From contig NC_133537.1 in NCBI RefSeq assembly GCF_048544455.1, forward strand, positions 313,368,238-313,432,237: a DNA stretch of 64,000 bases. The letters run 5' to 3'. The translations under genes were made by a program, and so were the position numbers. The number at the start of each line of letters is the position of its first letter. The first letter of the stretch is position 1. The DNA comes from Silene latifolia (taxonomy: Eukaryota; Streptophyta; Magnoliopsida; Caryophyllales; Caryophyllaceae). The notes under the pieces are model-generated. The model was not told where the DNA came from, did no database searches, and was given only the letters and a program-made list of their open reading frames with translations. This document shows positions 12,368-24,535 of the stretch, one piece after another.

Positions 12368-14300
12368 CATACAAGCAATACGACAAAAGAAATACAATAA
12401 AAATACAATAAATAAAATTACAATAATTACATTGGATTAATTGATTTATGTCGAAAATACATTTAAAACGGATAATTTTAGAAAAGAAAGAATAAATAAA
12501 TTAACAAACAGAAATTAGGTGATAATACGATTAATAGTCGATTAATACGTAAACTAATATCTAGGTCAAGGCAGAAACGGAAGTTCAGAGACAGAACTCA
12601 ACCAGGAACAGGTGCAGCAGAGCTGCGTCCTTTGGAAGGGGCGTAACAGACGCTGCATCTGTTCCTGAGCTCAGTTCTGGCTGTGAAGCCGGAATTGCAA
12701 ATCGTTAATATTCATTGGTGATTTTAATGCTTGATTATATTATTTGACTCGGATGGAAGTGCTTAACAGATTATTTACATGTGAATTGGTCATAAAAACA
12801 ATAAAACATGGATAAAAACTAATCAAAACGAGTTAATTACAAGATTAATAAGTTGATTGCAAATACAAATTAATCAAATTAATTAGGTTAAACAGATTAT
12901 TAATGACAAATTAGTGATGGTGATGATAAATAACAGATGAAAATATTTCAATGATGGATTCCAGAGACTCAATATGGATGAATCGAACCTCTAAAACCCG
13001 AATTGATTTTAAATGACGAAAACCCGCAAATATGAATGATAAGGGATTTAAGTCGGGATTTTGAAAGATGAATTAAATACTAATGATTAATGATTTACAT
13101 GTTAGAATTATCATACTCAAATTATCATGTTAAAAGAATGATGAACAATTGAAGACGAAACAAAACAAATAGACAAACAGAAGACGAAGGAAGAAGAAAG
13201 GAAACAGGAACTGCGGCAGCCTCAGGAAGAGGCGCAGCAGGTGTTGCGTCCCTTTGAAGAGGCGCAGCAGTTGCTGCGTCCTTTCTCGACGTTTGTCTCC
13301 TGATAATCCGTAAAAAGGGTTTGAAACAATGTTTTATAAATCGGTTTTAAGCGTATTTTCGACATAAATCTTACAACAATGATTACAAAAATAAAGAACA
13401 ATAATAAAAAGAAGGATTTACGCCCTCAGACTTACATGTTTGACGAAACGAGATGAACTAAGTTAACGTTTAGTGATGCTCGACTCGAATGTACGACGAA
13501 AGTGCCCTCTAAGAGGAAAACGAATAAGATTGATTAAAGTTGATTGATGTGGAGTTGGTCAAATTGGTCGGTCATGCAAAACGAGGCTGGTACTCAGAAG
13601 GATCCGAGCTTACGTGGTCGAAAGTTCAAGCACGTAGACGCCAGAAAGTAAGAACGTGGTCTAGAATGCAAAAGGAGAAGAGAAGGGCGAACACTCGCAT
13701 GAGAAATATGTGAGACCGAAGGTCTCTATTTATACTAATCACACGACGGAAATTAGGGTTTTCGGAGAAACTTTGGAAGTGAATCTCGAAAAGATACGAA
13801 AAAAACGCAGAAAAGGACTGAGGAAGAGGCGCAAGAAGCATCGCTGCGTCTCTTGGAAGAGGCGCAAAGACCTGCCTTTGCGTCTTTTCCTCGATGGTTT
13901 CTTCGCGGAAGAAAGATTTCCGTGTTTCTATTATGGAATAGCGGATTAATCTTATTTCCTTAATATTTTATATGATAATTTCGGGATATATTTTACCAAA
14001 GATTAAAAGATTGGAAAATATGGAATAGAAATATCCGGAACGTTCCAGAATATTCTGACTCGGCATTTTAAACGGTTATTAGAAAATGAAGACGGTTTTT
14101 GACCCGGACTCCAAATGTACTCTAATTACTGTCAAAACGACCGTATCGGCGCGTAGATGACGACTATGAGGTAGACACAAGTGTTTGAGCGATTACTTGA
14201 CGATAAACTTACGAACTGTCATAAATCGTTCCGTGTACCAAACATGCGACCCAATCATCACCGTGTGGTTTGCGGGAGGTTCAGAAATGAGGTATCTACA

Positions 14301-14573
14301 ATGAGATTCCTCAGGGGACGAGACAAACGGCTGGTTCGAAAGTATGAAGGCCCCGTCCAAGTGATCAAGCGGATTGGGGAAGTGGCATACAAGCTCGAGC
14401 GCCCTACCTGGATGAAGTGTCACCCGGTGTTCCATGTGAGTTGCTTGAAGCCGTACCATCCAGATCCAGAAGATCCTACCCGCAACAAAAGCAAGCGTGC
14501 AAACATCCGTTCCAACCAACTTCCAAAGAAAGATCATCGGTCACCGAACCGAACCGACCTTGAAGACTTCTAG
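14301..14573 (+). pseudogene. Ty3/gypsy integrase C-terminus (5'-truncated)
   Basis: The frame reads as the end of a gypsy Pol: a LVRKYEGPVQVIKRIGEVAYKL module, then HPVFHVSCLKPYHPDPEDP, then a basic tail ending in a stop at 14571-14573. The GPF/Y-like GPVQV with VAYKLxxP and HPVFHVSxLK spacing is characteristic of the integrase C-terminal domain of chromovirus-type gypsy elements. The 5' part is removed by insertion of the Tat LTR ending at 14300. The open frame upstream of 14301 is LTR sequence and not gene. A polypurine tract and LTR start follow directly, confirming orientation. Confidence 0.8.
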
Positions 14574-14597
14574 CGTTGCCGAGGACGGCAACAAATT

Positions 14598-15280
14598 AGG
14601 TGGGGGAGAGTGTAACGAGCCGCTAAAACACCGCACAATCCCTAAAATTACGCGTGTGATCCGTTCACTTCGAGCCCTTAGATTTTATGTTTCTACTTAT
14701 GTATTTTCGTTTCTGTTTTTTTAGTCATGTAGTACTCCAAGATTAATTTTTGCGTGTCGAATCTTGGAGCTACCTTTTTAGTTTAAGATACGTTTTTAGG
14801 CGTTTAGAAAACGTATCGCTATTCTGCACAGTCAATGTTTCCTGCTACCAGGCTTGTAATATCAAATTTCTCTTTTTTGGGAGTACTAGTCAATGAATCT
14901 GCTTCCCACCCAATTGCCTTCTTATTGCTTGTTGTTTGTATTCTTATGAACGACTCTTGCCTTCATAACTTACTAACAAGCATGTGTGTGTCGACCGTTG
15001 ATGATCGAGACTAGGATCCCGACTCACGCAAACCGATACCGATTACGAATGCCCTAGTGCTTGACAAACACTAGTGCTTGACGCTCTCGCTAGCATTCTT
15101 GTCGTGAGTTTAGACAAGAGTGCGCTCCACGACCCGGCTCAAGGTTCGGACTGTCAATTGGCCTCCTACCGTTCATTTTTATGCTTTCTAGTTCGTGTTT
15201 GTTTTAATTTCGTTTACGTTGAGTTAATCCCGCTTCTTTTCACCAAAAAGAAAATAAAAAATTTACTCATGTGAATTTTA
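14598..15280 (+). mobile_element. polypurine tract and 3' LTR of the interrupted gypsy element
   Basis: Directly after the integrase stop the sequence AGGTGGGGGAGAG (14598-14610) is a polypurine tract and the LTR begins TGTAACGAGCC at 14611. The right end is not fixed because no second LTR copy is in the window; 15280 is an estimate from where the base composition changes. No ORF is supported. Confidence 0.6.
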
Positions 15281-15685
15281 TTTAATCCGTCATAAATTTG
15301 GGACACTTCCGTCATAAATGAGAATTTGTGAACTTTATTAAACTCGGAAAGAAAGATGGCAAAAACCTCAACTCGACGTAGAGGGCCGACCTAGTTTGTT
15401 TGGATAAACAATTCAAATAACACAAATAATTGAAATTGAAATATTTGCAGGCAAGTACCCTACTTTGGAAAAAAAGAAGGCGCCTCAAACCAAAAAGATC
15501 ATAAAACATGGTTTAAATGAATGGAAAACGACAGTTAATTAATTAATTAATTAAAAAGCAAAAAACAAAGACTATACACCAGTGCACTCCACTCACTATC
15601 TCTCTTCTAGTCTCCCTTCCTCTACTATTCCTACTTCTTCAACCTTTTTTTTCCCTCTTTCAATTTAAAAAATTAGGGTTTCACT
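15281..15685 (+). promoter_or_regulatory. upstream region and 5' UTR of the importin-alpha gene
   Basis: This is A/T-rich sequence with a (TTAA)n stretch at 15536-15552, then a pyrimidine-rich leader (15590-15665) directly before the ATG at 15686. The CT-rich leader is typical of plant 5' UTRs. No clear TATA box can be fixed. Confidence 0.45.
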
Positions 15686-18600
15686 ATGTCGCTGAGACCG
15701 AATGCGAGGGCGGAAGTCCGCCGTAACAAGTACAAAGTCGCCGTCGATGCCGATGAAGGTCGCCGGAGAAGAGAGGATAATATGGTTGAGATTCGGAAGA
15801 GTAAGCGTGAAGAAAGCTTGCTTAAGAAGCGTCGTGAAGGATTTCAAACTCCTCAACAACCTTTTCCTGTTCTTTCTTCCTCTACTCTTGATCGAAAGGT
15901 CTTTGCTTTTTTTTCCATGTTTTGCTGATTTACGTTTTGTTAATTGATTTTGTGTGTGTTTTGTTGGTTCTGTATGTTTGATTTATTGGTATCGGTTCGA
16001 CTTGCTATTGCGTGTTTTCGTACTCGTTCCGTCTCAGAAATACCTTCCAAAATAAAAAATTGTACGATTTAAGGAGTAGAAATACATGTTACACATTCGA
16101 GTATCAGTTAGTTTTGTGTAAGGCGGATTTACGCTAATATACTGTAAAACGGATCTAAACATAACCCTATTAGCGGGTAAAAGTAGTTATTATTAAACCC
16201 GTTTTACAATAAACTTGTGTGAAGCCGTCTTATACCTTTTAAACTGCGTTGTGTATCAGAATTGGAGGAAGTACTACCGTTTAAACTGCTTTCGCCTTGA
16301 ATTGTGTCTATTGCATGGATTTTTTTTTTTTTTTGGCTTTGATTTGTCTTCTGTCAAAAAGTTTTTGAAGTTTTTTAGTGCTAATCGAGAATTGGGGTGT
16401 CTCGTTTGTATCATCAAGTGCATTCAATTATGCTGCAGGAATTTAGATTGCTCTTGAATGGAAGACACTAATGACTAAGTTACTCGAAACTTTGATATCA
16501 AGCGGAGGCCTTGGAAAGTTATTTGATGCTAATTGAAATTTTGGCACTCTGCTACATGAAAATAATATTTTCCATTATGAAAGTACTAGTGTAAACTTAA
16601 GACGTGTGACTAGCATTTAGACGTTTAGGGTAGTTTACATATTAAACTTCGCAGTTTGAACTTTGGTTGCAACTATGTGTTTGCTTTTCACTGTCCACTA
16701 CTGGGTAATGGAGCTACTTACAGATCTTACTTCTGGTTTCTAAAACAGCCTCCATTTTGATTGCAGTTGGAGAGTTTGCCTAATTTGGTTGCTGGCGTGT
16801 ACTCTGATAATAACCAAATGCAGCTGGAGGCTACTATGCAGTTCCGGAAATTGCTTTCAATAGGTATTGGTGTGATTACTCAATATATGTTTAAATTATA
16901 CTGTGAATGTGTAGTTTTGGATGTGGTTGATATTTTAATATTCCGTTGATTGTGTGCAGAAAGAAGCCCTCCGATTGAGGAAGTGATACAAGCTGGAGTT
17001 GTTCCCCGCTTTGTAGAGTTTCTTCAGAGAGAGGATTTTCCCCAGCTGCAGGTTTATATTCATTATGAATTGCCACAACTTTGCCAATTGAGACTATATT
17101 CTTATTGCTCATTATGTGAATTGTTGCAACTTCTCTCACAGTTTGAGGCTGCTTGGGCTCTTACAAATATTGCGTCAGGGACCTCAGAAAACACCAAGGT
17201 CGTGATTGATCATGGAGCTGTTCCCATTTTTGCGAAGCTCCTTGCTTCTCCAAGTGATGATGTCCGTGAGCAGGTATCACTGAATAACTAGTCACCCCTT
17301 CTAGTTAGTTATTTATTATGCTAACCACTGGCAGAATTGAATGGACTTTTTGTAATCTCTGTTTCTGTCCTCACATTATCAAAAAATTGCAGGCAGTGTG
17401 GGCTTTGGGAAATGTTGCTGGCGACTCCCCAGGATGCAGGGACTTAGTTCTTAGCAGTGGTGCGTTGATTCCACTGCTTGCTCAACTCAATGAGCATTCA
17501 AAGCTTTCCATGCTTAGAAATGCCACATGGACTTTGTCAAACTTCTGTAGGGGAAAGCCACAACCTCCTTTTGACCAGGTTTCTTTTTCTTCTATAAATC
17601 TTGGCAAATTGTAACTGCTTCAAGCTAGTTATGATGGTTGTGACAACTATATGTTAATTAAACAGGTCAGGCCAGCGCTTCCTGCCCTTGAACGTCTTGT
17701 TCATTCGAATGATGATGAAGTCTTGACAGATGCCTGCTGGGCACTTTCTTACCTATCAGATGGCCCAAACGACAAAATTCAAGCTGTTATTGAGGCTGGT
17801 GTTTGCCCACGATTGGTAGAGCTCCTCATGTATGTATGCTTTGCTTTTGATGCTGTTGTTATTGGGTTTTCTTCTTTTTCATGTTGTAAATTGTTTGGTA
17901 TCCCTATTCCTCCAGGCATCCATCTCCTTCTGTGCTGATTCCTGCTCTTCGAACAGTCGGAAATATTGTTACTGGAGATGATGTTCAAACACAGGTAGGC
18001 TCAATGCTGCCATTTTGTACTCAAATTACTGACCTCAATGTAGAACAGCTCCTAATATTTGTGTTTCTTTCTGGAAGTTTTCTCATAATATGATGCCTTA
18101 CATGTTACCCCTCTGTTTTTATATACGTCTTTCTCACATTTTGAGGCAGTAAATTAAATCTTCAATATCTCTTAATATACGACTAAATATTATGAAACGT
18201 TTACTCTAGAAAAGGAAATAGAAAGTGTGAAAACGAGAGTGCTTCAAACTGCTCTGATATGAATAGGCTTGTTACCACTCTCAGTCACAGGTAGCTCGTA
18301 GCTCGGAACAAAAGGAGTCATTAGATAGGATAAAAAGAGATAGTGGCATTTAGTAATTCAAACTTAATTTTGTTTATTTGAAAATTGTTGACCCCAATGT
18401 TTAACAGCTCCAATGACTGGCGTTAGTTTCTTAAAATTCATCTGTTATCTCAATTCTCAAGTCTTTATATAGTACTTCTTGCAACATCTTTTACCATTCT
18501 ACTTAAAAGATTTTTTTTTTAAATGACTTCTACTCCTTTTGTTTTACAAATCCATTGTGCCACTTTAATCTCGATTTTCACGCTTTTCTTATGCTTTAAT

Positions 18601-20937
18601 TTTTTATAAACACACTTATTTCGTTTTATCATTTATCTATTTTCTCGTACTTTGTTTATTTACCTTTGACCGTATTGGCGGATTCAAACCTCGACGGATT
18701 CAGATGATGATTCATGCTAGCTGACCCCCAACTATGTTGGGACTAAGGCTTTGTTGTTGTTGTAACATCTAGAAATTGAGACTTCATTTCATGATAGTGG
18801 CTATGATAAATGAAAGAGAATCCTTAATTCCCGGTTACACAAATGACATAAGGAGTAAGAAGAAAAATATTGTTTTTCTTTGAAACTATTTGTCAAACTT
18901 CTATACTCCTTAAGGAACATTCCTGTTCCTTTCAAACCTTTAGAAGTAGAATCTATGTTCTCGAACTATATCATTTTCCTCACATATTTGCGCAATCATA
19001 TCCAATGCCTTGTCAAACAATACACTTCTCTTCGTGCAAAAAATCGATTTATTTTTGTATGTATAAGAACCTGTTTCCAACCCTTCCTTCCATGTCTAAG
19101 GAATATAAAGTTGAAGGCTTGAAGCTGTGAAGCTACACTGAAACATCTGGACATTGGAGACTCTTCTACTGTCGGACTGCGTCGAAAAATGACTGTCAAA
19201 TTTATATATTCCCAATTTCCCATCAATGAACATAGGTTGCATTATAGTTTAGTTTTCATGTATTAATTTGCCATAATGTCAGTTTTGCATATTTTCGTGA
19301 CATGGGAACACATATAGTTAAGGGATTTAAACCTCTTAACTAGCAGGTTTGATTAGTGATACTCTGTAAACATTTTACCTTTTGAGTGATGGATGAACTG
19401 AACTAGTAACATATTGTTTGTGTATAGTTGCCGAGTGGATGATTTGTTGTTCTGTCTTGTATATTGTTGTTGCTAAGAATATTATATCGAGTGTGTAATT
19501 TGTAAAGGAGGTGTTGTTATTAGATGAAAAACTTTTATTATAAATTGTATTTCTGTGATGTTTCAGTTCATAATCAACAGTGGCTCACTGCCATGCCTTT
19601 TGAACCTCTTGACTCATAATCACAAGAAGAGCATTAAAAAAGAGGCTTGCTGGACGATATCGAATATTACGGCTGGTAATAGAGAACAGATTCAGGTAAT
19701 ACATTTCAAACCCCTAGTTTTTGTCAATGCTTCATGAGCATGTCAAGAATAAAAGAAAACCTTCTGCTGTTTTCACTCTTATCTACTGAATTCCATTTTA
19801 TTGTCAACTTATTTTCTAACGAACTAAGGGTTTACTGCTTGCATAATGAAGTCCCTATTTATGCTTGATTACTGACTCAATAATTGAATATCTTCCTGGC
19901 TAATATTGGTTAATGTTTAGGCTGTCATTGAAGCTGATTTGATCGGCCCACTCGTCAACTTGCTTCAAACTGCTGAATTTGACATAAAGAAAGAGGCTGC
20001 TTGGACAATATCTAATGCCACATCTGGTGGCTCTCCTGATCAAATAAAGTATGCATCATACTGTTTCATTATACTCCCTCCAACAACATTAGCCCAACGA
20101 CTTAAAGGCCCCGCAAATTGCGGCATAAGGGGGTGGGCGCGGGGGTGGGGTGTCGATGTAGCCAGCTTTACCCCTGTGTTGGTGACTCAAATAGGCTGTT
20201 TCCGTATGACCACCAACAACATCAGAGCCGTAGCCCCAAAAAGATTTGGGGCCGGCTGACATGATTTATCATCGAAAACCTTCTAGGGTATCCAATAGGC
20301 TGTTTCCGAATGACCTGGAATGAAAATTGAAAATTGCGTTGAGAACTGCATTGAATGACTGCCACTTCACAATATATTAGTAATAAGATGAAGGTAGTGA
20401 AGTAAACAGAAGAGAGTGAAGACAAACTAACACTCAAGAAGGATAGTAGAGTGAAGACAAACTTACACTCACAGTAAGAAGATAATAGCAAGATAATAGC
20501 GGGATGGAGGGAGTAGTACTATTTGATCTCATCTTTTTTCAGCTCGGTGATTATTAAACATGCCTTTTCTTTGTTTTAGGTACCTTGTTAGTCAAGGTTG
20601 CATTAAACCATTATGTGACTTGCTTGTGTGCCCTGACCCAAGGGTCATTACCGTATGCCTAGAAGGCCTGGAAAACATCTTGAAAGTAGGTGAAGCAGAG
20701 AAGAATATCGGCAACACAGGGGAAGTTAATTATTATGCCCAGTTGATAGATGAAGCCGAGGGATTGGAGAAAATTGAAAATCTTCAAAGTCATGATAATA
20801 ATGAGATCTATGAAAAGGCTGTGAAAATTTTAGAAACTTACTGGTTGGAGGAAGAGGAAGAAACTGCACCACCATCTGCCGATGATTCTCAAAATTGGGG
20901 AGTTGAAGCACCATCTGGGGGATTTAAATTTGGCTAA
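15686..20937 (+). CDS. importin subunit alpha (karyopherin alpha), ten exons
   Basis: Importin alpha binds classical nuclear localisation signals on cargo and importin beta, bridging both for transport through nuclear pores. Exons inferred from GT/AG sites with intact phase: 15686-15898, 16767-16863, 16960-17051, 17142-17273, 17393-17578, 17666-17829, 17916-17994, 19567-19695, 19921-20048 and 20580-20937. They sum to 1578 nt (525 aa), close to the about 530 aa of plant family members. Exon 1 encodes the importin-beta-binding domain, rich in Arg and Lys (RRRREDN, KKRRE). Exons 2-10 encode armadillo repeats with the Trp-x3-Asn cargo-groove signature, for example [11 protein letters not shown] (about 137-147), [29 protein letters not shown] and [11 protein letters not shown]. 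The C-terminus is acidic (EEEEE) and ends GGFKFG, as in plant paralogues. No frameshift is seen, so it is probably functional. The ATG is the first in the leader. Paralogue identity is not resolved. Confidence 0.95.
18670..18765 (+). repeat. SINE 3' end in importin intron 7
   Basis: The 1.57-kb intron 7 contains CCCCCAACTATGTTGGGAC followed by TAAGGCTTTGTTGTTGTTG. A short palindrome followed by a TTG repeat is the typical tail of plant tRNA-derived SINEs. The 5' (tRNA-like) part is not recognisable, so it is truncated or diverged. Confidence 0.5.
20082..20262 (-). repeat. reverse-oriented SINE fragments in importin intron 9
   Basis: Read on the minus strand, there are two successive SINE-like tails. 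The first (20262-20215) contains GGCCCCAAATCTTTTTGGGG and ends in GATGTTGTTGG. The second (about 20205-20082) contains GGAAACAGCC, GGGGTAAAGCTGGCTAC and a C-rich stretch ending CTAATGTTGTTG, resembling the 3' half of the angiosperm-wide Au SINE. Flanking CTCCCTCC (20074) and GGAGGGAG (20506-20513) could mark an unrelated Stowaway shell. Boundaries are approximate. Confidence 0.5.
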
Positions 20938-22015
20938 AGGTATATTTACACTGGATGCAATCTTGATCTGGATGATTTTTGTTCCATCATTTTTAGTACT
21001 CCCCTCATCCCCAAGTATATTTTTACCATTTGATTTTAGTAGTCAGCCAATGACAATCTTGATCTGAATATATAATTGGATGCAGGACTTTGAAACATGT
21101 TGAGGTTGCAGAAATCAAAATCAGTGAGATGGGGTTTTGGGTCCAGGTGATCGCAGGTTTGAAGTTAAGGACCTACTCGGGTCAGTTGGGTCAGGTCACA
21201 GCAACTCTAAAGGAGTCCATAGTAGGGTTTGGTGTCTTTGTGGTCTAGGGATTGCTCCAGTGGGTCGGTCAAGGGTGAACAGTTGGATTGAAGAGCATAA
21301 GTTGATTCGATGATGATGGTCTGCTTTGCAGCTTCTTGAGTCCGCTGCACCCTTCAGTCGGTTTTTGTGTCAATATTTATGTTGGGGAAGAAGGGTCTTG
21401 TAGCTGTCATAGCCTTCTAATCATTATTTTTTCAGTTTAAGATACAGCTTAAGTTGAGTTACAATTGCATGTTTGCATCGTCCTCGGACAAGTTTAACGA
21501 CTGTAAAAACAATATCATGATATTTTGTGTCGGAATGAACTATGATGAGTGTCCAATTTCTGTAACCCGCCAGGCAGTCAATAATTTTGCTCAGGAACTA
21601 GGGATGTGCGTCCTTGTTTTCTACTTTTTTCAGGCTGTGCAACTATGGTGGGACGAAGTTTGCAAGATTTTACCATGGTGTGGACAAGAGTTGTATGTTA
21701 AGAAACCTTAAAAGCACTGTTGAAGTTTTAAGTACTGCTACTTGCGTGATCGAATAGATTCAGTAACTAGTCTGCAATATTTGTTTGCTACTTGGAGAAC
21801 TTGTGAGTTGTGATCCGAGGATGGCACATGACTAGAGTAGTATATTAGCGTGATTCTAGGTAGATTATCACCACCTGTGAAGAATGAAGGCCAATATTGG
21901 AAATTGGAAAGTATGATCGAAATTAAACAATGAAAGATGCCCAGTTCTATAAACATGTATTTAATCATAATGGGTCATTGCATTTCTCAATTATCATTAT
22001 ACAAATTCTTATTTG
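20938..22015 (+). other. importin-alpha 3' UTR and downstream intergenic DNA
   Basis: No supported coding sequence. The first several hundred bases probably belong to the importin transcript. Short ORFs here (for example 21454-21711) lack any recognisable motif and have no splice or start support. Confidence 0.5.
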
Positions 22016-22019
22016 TGAT

Positions 22020-22175
22020 GGTAAGTATCCGTCACAAGCTTGTAACAGGTCAAATAAAACCCACCTGGGTAGACAAATTGTTTGTGACTCCCTAGGCACT
22101 CATTTTTGTCTTATCTACCAATGTGTGTGATATTTGACCGGTTACAAGCTTGTGACAGAGATACCCGGCACTAAA
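22020..22175. mobile_element. short inverted-repeat element (MITE-like)
   Basis: The arms GTCACAAGCTTGTAAC (22031-22046) with AGGTCAAATA and TATTTGACC with GTTACAAGCTTGTGAC (22141-22156) form a stem of about 27 bp around a 75-bp centre that is itself partly self-complementary (CCACCTGGGTAGACAAATTG versus CTACCAATG). No target duplication could be fixed. It lies just upstream of the Copia-2 insertion site. Confidence 0.6.
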
Positions 22176-24007
22176 TCGTATCTGATCTTGTCCTTTAATA
22201 GAGTCATTAGTATGGTCTCGGTCTAGGCCTGCTACAAGGCCCGTCTGTTATGTAACCCTAAGAGTCCCTTGTACTATATATACTAGTTGAAAAGCCCGTG
22301 CGATGCACGGGCTTCTATTAGGGCCATCTTTATAAATATATTTTATAGTTGATAAAAGTAGTTCAATTATGTTTAAATCATTTATAAATAAAAGTTTGTG
22401 GTTGGTATAGTTGATTAATGAACTATTAGTGCTTTTAGTATAAGAAATTTGTCATTTAGTAGTTATCATTTCAGTTATAAAACATCAAGTAACATAATAA
22501 GAGTATGTAATTAGTTTTTCCATTACTGTTATAGAAATCACATATTTTAATTAAATACAAAACATTCTCCATAAATATAGTGCGACTCACTAAATGAACC
22601 GCCCCTTAATAATCATGGAGACCTTTATGATTTTTGCAAATTATTTTAATCTATAACAACTACGTAAAACTAAATGGTGTTATGTAAAGCAACAAATATC
22701 ATAAATAACTATATTTAGTATGTTTAGAGAAACGTTAGATCTCCTATAGCGAAAGTTTACCTTGACTATCTACAATTAAGAGAGTGTTTTGCTCTTTATA
22801 TACCTTCTCGTAAAATCAAATTCATACTAAATTCCAATAAAATTAGTAGTCTTTAAACAACAGTACAAAAATATATGTGATTCTGTTACATAGAATGCAT
22901 GAGGCTCCAATTAGGATCATCTTTAACAATATGCATGTTGAATGTTCTAAGAATTTGTTGAACAGATTGCAAACGTTGGTTTACATTGTCATGGTTTGAT
23001 AGTAGACGTCAATTAAGTTGATAAAAGAAAAAGTCCAACTATATTGAAAATCGGAACACGGAAAACTTTTGGGTTGATTATTGATGGATCATCAGTCTCT
23101 TTAACTTAAAAGCTACTCCTTTTGGTATTAATTATATCAGTTGTATAGCATTCGAAGACACAGTTGTGTTATGTAATTACCTATTTTTATTGTTGTACAT
23201 GCCACCGATTTTAATTAATTTAAAACGGCATTCCCAAAAATGTGGTTTAATTTCATAAAATGAACATGAGATAACTGAGGCCGATTTTATAAGATTCACA
23301 AATTAGATTAACTTACAACATTTACGAATATTCTATTTTGTAAGCATACAACCGTGTAAATGTTGAATGGTGGTACGCAAAACAACATGTATCTCAATTA
23401 TATATGTAGCCTGTTTGGTGGATTTTTGTTAGATCTCTAAACAATAAAAAAATGTTTTTGACTATTAACCATTAAGACTGGTTGTTCCCTATGAACTTCA
23501 TGTAAAATATATAATACGAAATTTAATTTTTTAGATGTGAAATATATTTTTAAGTAAATTAACGATCAAATTTTGCAAAGTTTGAACTCAAAAAAATAAA
23601 TCACGGGTTTTATGTGAATTCGAGGGAGTAGGATATTATGATACTACTCTTAAAGTCGATTAGTTTTAGATTAATTCTATTAAAGTTATAATATAACTCA
23701 TTTTTGTTTATTTGAAATGTTATCTATTCACAAAATCAAGTCTCATTATCTTACATTGTTATTCTACTCTTTATTTATAATAACAAAATGAACAAATTTT
23801 CAGAAAGAGTTTCAATTTTAAGAAAATTGCTTCAAATTACTAAATATATACGTACAGTCGTTTTATTTCTTAACGAATATATATGCAATTAGGTTTTTAT
23901 CTTAAGGTCGAACTTTTAAGTTTGACCTAATTTATTACACTAAGAAGTACTTTAAATTCAACTAAACCCTTATGGGATACCCACCCCATAGTTAACCATT
24001 AACAAAA

Positions 24008-24535
24008 AAAAAAAGATTATTTCCACTTTGTTGCCCTAAGGTTTAGCCTAATTTCACTTTAGTGCCCTGAGGTGCATAATTACACTTTGGTGCCTTGAGG
24101 TTTACTTCCCACTTAAGTGACCTATACATAACATTCTTAATAATTTATACTCCCTCCATCATCTTTTATCTCCTTGGCCACTTCTCTAATATATGTGAGA
24201 TAATTTTATTGAAATGAGAAGATAAAAGATAATGGAGGGAGTACTAAAAAAATATTTTGAACATAACAAATCAAACATTATTTGGAATATTACTATGTTG
24301 TATGCAGTTTAATATCCAATTTTGCACTTTATTTTACTGAAAATATAATTACTTAAGATAAAAGTTGACTATTAAATGTTTTAGGCCACCAAAATGAAAT
24401 TTTATTCAAAATTCAGGTTAACAAAGTGGAAGTAGTCGAAACCTTAGGACACTAAAGTGGAATTATGCAAACCCCATGACACTAAAGTGGAATTAACCCA
24501 AATCTCAGGGACCAAAATAGAAATTTTCCAAAAAA
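24008..24535. mobile_element. foldback element with long imperfect inverted repeats, in Helitron-1
   Basis: The left arm (about 24015-24115) has three copies of a phrase like CACTTTAGTGCCCTGAGG. The right arm (about 24420-24530) carries the reverse complement, such as GACACTAAAGTGGAATT repeated. Arms of about 100 bp could pair through most of their length. Both ends abut A-rich runs. The superfamily is not assigned because no clear target duplication is visible. The Stowaway at 24150-24241 is nested inside. Confidence 0.6.
24150..24241. mobile_element. Stowaway MITE (Tc1/mariner-type), 92 bp
   Basis: The terminal inverted repeats CTCCCTCC...GGAGGGAG are flanked by TA (24148-24149 and 24242-24243). 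The arms continue pairing inside (CATCATCTTTTATCT against AGATAAAAGATAATG). Size, TIR and TA target match Stowaway. Confidence 0.88.

Larger units (their letters stand above)
2048..14300 (-). mobile_element. Tat-lineage 5' LTR (family A), split by Copia-1
   Basis: The left piece is 2048-2523 and the right piece 12373-14300, about 2.4 kb in total, close to the 2.45 kb of the family B LTRs. Recognisable shared blocks include the ACTTACATGTTTG box and GC-rich motifs beginning GGCGC. The plus-strand end at 14291-14300 is GGTATCTACA, the mirror of the usual TGTAGATAC start. The right piece carries several short GC palindromes, for example GGCGCAGCA paired with TGCTGCGTC near 13261. The LTR was inserted into a gypsy integrase gene at 14300/14301. 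Confidence 0.7.

Noticed and set aside
14181..14300. Extension of the gypsy integrase frame upstream of 14301
   Set aside because: This part belongs to the Tat LTR ending in GGTATCTACA; the open frame across the junction is accidental.
16100..16235. Possible MITE in importin intron 1 (GTGTAAGGCGG ... GTGTGAAGCCGTC)
   Set aside because: The halves are only loosely related and no target duplication could be found; left unannotated.
20074..20513. A 440-bp Stowaway MITE spanning intron 9
   Set aside because: The ends CTCCCTCC/GGAGGGAG with TA fit, but the interior shows no further pairing and is occupied by SINE fragments; the ends may belong to separate remnants.
21454..21711. 85-codon ORF downstream of importin alpha
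   Set aside because: No motif, poor start context, and it lies in the probable 3' UTR or flank.
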